From: Trichomonas tenax
Lineage: Eukaryota; Parabasalia; Trichomonadida; Trichomonadidae
Direction: 5' to 3'
Length of the DNA: 64,000 nt
NCBI GenBank assembly: GCA_023091735.1
Contig: JALKBU010000056.1
Span: forward strand, 1 to 64,000
Each line of letters opens with the position of its first letter. Position 1 is the stretch's first letter. Shown one piece after another: positions 60,942-64,000 of the stretch. The notes under the pieces are model-generated. The model was given only the letters and a program-made list of their open reading frames with translations. It ran no database searches and had not been told where the DNA came from. The translations under genes and the position numbers were made by a program.

Positions 60942-60952
60942 TGTCATGTAAA
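60942..60952. promoter_or_regulatory. TGTCATGTAAA motif between divergent genes
   Basis: It lies between the starts of the CARMIL-like gene (60816) and the small protein (61011), followed by TTTTGTCAAATAA and TTGACATTTAA, further degenerate copies. Confidence 0.45.
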
Positions 60953-61010
60953 CCAATTAATTTTGTCAAATAAATATTGACATTTAAATTGCCCAAAAAA
61001 ATAAATTGAG

Positions 61011-61352
61011 ATGATTTTAGGCAACAATTTTATGACAACCTTTTTATACAGCAGCGATAAACATTACACGAGTGAAGAAGCTCGTGCAATGGAGAAAAAG
61101 ATGCGAGAAGGATATAGGGAAAGTCACGCGACAAATGTTTTGAAAACAGAGTTATCTGCAATGAAAAATGTTGATAACTATGTTAAAAAGAACTCCGTTC
61201 CAAAAGAAAAGGTGCCAGAACCTATACCTAAAAATACTGGAAAGCCCTATTCAGAATGGTTACGTGAAAAAGAAAATAAGCAAAAACTAAATCGAGCAAA
61301 AATCTGCCTACAAATGAGATTAGATCGTTCTAGGCCGCATATTAAAAAGTGA
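61011..61352 (+). CDS. small basic helical protein
   Basis: The 113-residue product is charged and helical, with SEEARAMEKKMREGYRESH, then a flexible Pro-rich segment and a KPYSEWLREKENKQKLNRAK block near the C-terminus. The YSEWLREKE string recalls the repeated F/Y-x-x-WL-x-x-K motif of ciliary coiled-coil proteins such as CCDC34/CCDC181, but this is only a resemblance. The second ATG (61032) is a possible alternative start. Confidence 0.55.
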   Translation: MILGNNFMTTFLYSSDKHYTSEEARAMEKKMREGYRESHATNVLKTELSAMKNVDNYVKKNSVPKEKVPEPIPKNTGKPYSEWLREKENKQKLNRAKICLQMRLDRSRPHIKK

Positions 61353-61688
61353 TTTCAACAATTTTATGCTACTAATATAATTATCAAAACAAAACCTCCA
61401 CAAAATCATCCAAACGCATTACAGTTAGTATCTACATTGTTACTTTATAACATTCTATGTTTAACTTTCGAATATAACAATAATCATTTTCAACATCCTT
61501 TTTAGAGCATTAATTAACGAGACAAAAGAAAGGCTGTTGACTCTTGATATATCCTTACGATTTTGTTGTTTTAATGTTTTATTGAAATCATTTCAGAAAC
61601 ATATGTTACAAATATCAATAAAAGAATGACGTACTTAAAGAGGAAATGCGGATATTTAGTAATGATTTTCAAAAAAGTAAAAATTATT
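61353..61688. other. intergenic region between convergent genes
   Basis: About 335 bp of AT-rich 3' flank shared by the convergent genes at 61011 and 61689; no gene or structure recognised. Confidence 0.4.
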
Positions 61689-62066
61689 TTATTTTAATTC
61701 AATAACAAGTCTAATTGCGAGGGGTTCAGCCTCGGGCTTAAGCTTTGGACACATGTTAAGTGGGAACCAATCAAGAACAGCCTTGTTCTGTTCGAATTTC
61801 GATACTGGGATTGCGATTGTACCAATTGGATCATCAGCAGATAATGTGTCATGATCCATTAAGCGGATGTGAAGGCTGTCTGCCTTATTTAATACAGGAA
61901 AAACGAAACGTGTATCCCAAATTGGATTCTTCTCGTTCTTCTTGACCTTTGTCTCCTCAACTTTTCCGTTGGTTAGTCTCAATTGGACGAAAGGATCGGC
62001 CCAGCCAACTGGATCAACTTTTGGAACTCCCTTCGCTTCGAGAACAATGACAGTGAGATGTGTCAT
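61689..62066 (-). CDS. single C2-domain protein
   Basis: The 125-residue protein is one C2 domain and little else, the fold that binds Ca2+ and phospholipids at membranes. The family pattern is clear: HLTVIVLEAKGVPKVDPVGWADPFVQL, then TKVKKNEKNPIWDTRFVFPV and LMDHDTLSADDPIG. Asp residues at the loop positions (KVDPVGWADP and DHDTLSADD) suggest that Ca2+ binding is retained. Such stand-alone C2 proteins are common in trichomonads. The start is the ATG that gives MTHLTVIV; the stop is TAA followed by A (TAAAA). Confidence 0.9.
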   Translation of the reverse strand: MTHLTVIVLEAKGVPKVDPVGWADPFVQLRLTNGKVEETKVKKNEKNPIWDTRFVFPVLNKADSLHIRLMDHDTLSADDPIGTIAIPVSKFEQNKAVLDWFPLNMCPKLKPEAEPLAIRLVIELK

Positions 62067-63079
62067 AAAATAATACAAACCCTATTTTATTTTAACACAC
62101 CCTAATTTATTTTAATTGTTGATCGGTCGAATCCCTTTCTGGAACGTATTATGCCTGCAGATGCCTGCCAACTCTACATTGTTTGGGGTAAAAATATTTG
62201 ATATTCCAGATTATGGTTCATAAAGATATTGATTACACGCAGTGAGTATGTTGCCGTCTGACACATAGCGTCCCATGGCTCATCACCGAAACAGTCGAAT
62301 ATAGAATAAAATTCTGTAACATCATTACCAAACCGAAACGTGCATAACGGACTGAGAGAGATCTACGATTTTCCTTAGAGAAACAGAATATTCGAAGTAA
62401 ATATGAATATAGGTATATTGAATTAATCTTCTATATAGCATGGCTATGTAATGGATCGCAGCTTATGATGAATCTGAGAAGTCTTTATTGTTTCAATACA
62501 TTGTTTCTCGTTAATAATTATAATGCTAATCCGACCATCGTGAGCTATAGCAAAAATAGCCCCGAAGGCAGTCATCCCTCGGCACCAGCCACCATCCAGC
62601 AATAATCGATAGATCTGATTTCATTTAATTTATATATTTATCCTCGATTATTCCCCACCAAAAAAATTACAGTAAATTTAATTAATTTTGTTTAAAACTC
62701 TGGACGAACAGAGTGTTAATATGAAAGAATCATTAATGAGGTGAAGTGATCGTAAAATTGAGAGTAATAAAATGTGACATTCAACTTTTGAATTCGGGAA
62801 AACGGTTAGGAAATTTGGTGAATTGCTGTTGAAACATATCTAAAAACCAAAAGCTATATTATTGTTATAAATCTCTCAATTTTTTAAATTTCATTTTTAT
62901 ACTTCTTTTTCAACACCAGTAATAAAATATGCAAGAAAAAATGAAAAGAAATTTCAGTTAGAAAGTTTTTTGTAAATATAAAAACAATAATCCAAAATGT
63001 GTAACCAGGTACGAATGTCCCGTCACTTTTTTTATCTTCTCAGAAAATTGAAAATTTCGCATTTTCACCATTTTGACAA
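62067..63079. other. intergenic region with a minus-strand coding relic
   Basis: Left end: two 20-bp-spaced CCTAWTTTATTTTAA blocks (62081-62115) upstream of the C2 gene. Middle: a start-less minus-strand relic. Right end: the coronin promoter, with TCACTTTT (about 63023-63030) and TTCACCATTTTGAC near the start. Confidence 0.5.
62174..62353 (-). pseudogene. unidentified coding relic
   Basis: A minus-strand frame without ATG encodes a coding-like peptide (FGNDVTEFYSIFDCFGDEPW, then TATYSLRVINIFMNH) and ends at TAG. A neighbouring frame just upstream (SVSLRKIVDLSQSV) suggests a frameshift near 62345. The family was not recognised. Confidence 0.3.
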
Positions 63080-64000
63080 ATGGCATCCCCATATCGTCAC
63101 ATCTACGCTGAGGTCGCTAAAGTTGAGAAGTCCTACCAGGAAGTCAACATCTCAACAACATCTGTTGACACCAACCTTCTCGCCGCTAACTACCGCTATG
63201 TTGCTTATCCAGTCGAGACATCGGGTGGTGGCATCTTCGCTGTCCTCCCAGCTAACGGCTACGGCAAGGTCGGAACAACAAATTCCGTCTTCCGTGGTCA
63301 CACAGGTGGAGTTCTTGATGTCGACTTCAATCCATTCAACGACAACATCATTGCCTCCGCTGCTGAGGATGCTACAATCCGCGTTTGGCAGATTGAGTTC
63401 AACGGAACTGATGTCCAGGAGCAGAACAACTCCCTCTCTATCATGAAGGGTCACTCCCGCCGTGTTACACGCATCTCATGGAACCCAGCTGTTAACAACA
63501 CCATCGTCTCATTCGGCGCTGAGAACAGCATCAAGGTTTGGGATGTTTCCAAAGCTGCTTGCTCTTACACATTCAAACCAGGAAAGGATGCTCTCCTCGA
63601 CATCAACTGGAACCAGAACGGTAACCTCCTCTGCTACCCAATGAAGGACAAGAAGCTCCACGTTTTGGATGTTCGTGCCAACACTGAAACATTCGTTGTT
63701 GGTTCTCACCCAGGACTTCGTGGTGGCCGTGCTGTCTTCTACGACAAGCAGAACATGATCGCCACAACAGGCTTCTCCTCTTCCTCTGGACGCCAGATTG
63801 CCGTCCGCGATGTTCGTAACCCAGAGAATGCCCTGGCCCAGATCGATGTCGACTCCAACAACGGTATCCTCGCTCCATTCGTTGATGAGGACTTAGGCAT
63901 CCTTGCTTGCTTCTCCCGTGGTGATGCTCTCATCCGCTTCTACGACTTACAGTCCGCTGAGAACCCACTCGTCGTTTGCAACTCCTTCCAGAACAAGGAG
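63080..64000 (+). CDS. coronin (5' part, runs off the window)
   Basis: The open frame of 307 codons continues past the window end. It matches coronin, a WD40 beta-propeller that binds F-actin and Arp2/3: an N-terminal SPYRHIYAEVAKVEKSYQEV (the conserved S.FRH.....K....Y..i start), NPFNDNIIASAAEDATIRVW (residues about 86-105), the GHSRRVTRISWNP repeat, SFGAENSIKVWDV and a GLRGGRAVFYD block. The C-terminal half and coiled coil lie outside. Codon use is strongly biased, indicating high expression. The start is the ATG directly after TTTGACAA. Confidence 0.92.
   Translation, partial: MASPYRHIYAEVAKVEKSYQEVNISTTSVDTNLLAANYRYVAYPVETSGGGIFAVLPANGYGKVGTTNSVFRGHTGGVLDVDFNPFNDNIIASAAEDATIRVWQIEFNGTDVQEQNNSLSIMKGHSRRVTRISWNPAVNNTIVSFGAENSIKVWDVSKAACSYTFKPGKDALLDINWNQNGNLLCYPMKDKKLHVLDVRANTETFVVGSHPGLRGGRAVFYDKQNMIATTGFSSSSGRQIAVRDVRNPENALAQIDVDSNNGILAPFVDEDLGILACFSRGDALIRFYDLQSAENPLVVCNSFQNKE

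Noticed and set aside
62120..62145. GGTCGAATCCC resembling a tRNA T-arm
   Set aside because: The flanking bases do not pair into a T-stem and no anticodon or acceptor arm could be placed.
1..64000. Introns, CRISPR arrays, rRNA genes, tRNA genes
   Set aside because: None seen: no GTAYGT/ACTAACACACAG intron pairs, no regularly spaced identical repeats with unique spacers, and no rRNA or tRNA sequence that I could recognise.

Overview
The window is a gene-dense, AT-rich nuclear segment from a unicellular eukaryote, most likely a trichomonad parabasalid (Trichomonas vaginalis or a relative such as Tritrichomonas). The evidence is as follows. No gene needs an intron, and the trichomonad intron signals (GTAYGT, ACTAACACACAG) were not seen. 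One protein carries what looks like the initiator-binding domain of the IBP39 type. TCA+1 initiators lie 10-20 nt before some starts. An AGCGGTTA/CCTTT pair precedes a ribosomal protein gene. Several well-expressed genes stop with TAAA, the trichomonad poly(A) signal that overlaps the stop codon. Ankyrin/DUF3447 proteins, a Pmp-like beta-helix protein, an R1R2R3 Myb and a bacterial-type NADP alcohol dehydrogenase are all typical of the group. The species cannot be settled from sequence reading alone.

Layout. 0.4-6 kb: a membrane protein, two coiled-coil proteins and an Arm/HEAT protein, with a 310-bp inverted-repeat element and a start-less Alba-like remnant. 6.2-7.6 kb: a TauE/SafE-type transporter broken by one TAG. 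9.2-16 kb: ribosomal protein eS7, a large helical protein, a decayed coding remnant, an inverted 375-bp near-perfect copy of part of the Arm/HEAT gene, an M18 aminopeptidase homologue without its catalytic residues, and an alcohol dehydrogenase gene with two TGA stops. 16.5-30.4 kb: an armadillo pseudogene, a gankyrin/Nas6-like ankyrin protein, a Vps8-like trafficking protein, a MIR-less protein O-mannosyltransferase, Myb, a coiled-coil protein, an initiator-binding-domain protein, an MCRS1-like FHA protein and a helical-repeat protein. 30.4-45.6 kb: a large cytosolic protein, a GT-C-type membrane protein, small helical proteins, a seven-TM GOST-like protein, a CLK kinase, a LisH/FOP-like protein, a truncated glycosyltransferase, a DZIP1-like protein and CCT7. 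45.7-64 kb: a USP39/Sad1-like protein, a large ankyrin protein, a roughly 110-bp tandem repeat, p23, a Pmp-like protein, a decayed ankyrin gene, a coiled-coil protein, a CARMIL-like LRR protein, a C2 protein and the start of coronin.

The most notable non-coding signal is a recurrent 10-11 bp motif, TTACATGNCA in either orientation (core ACATG), within about 150 bp of the starts of some fifteen genes. It often sits between divergent starts only 24-60 bp apart. Strongly expressed housekeeping genes (eS7, CCT7, p23, coronin) lack it and carry other initiator-type elements. This suggests two promoter classes. Many starts below were moved downstream to the first ATG next to this motif or initiator.
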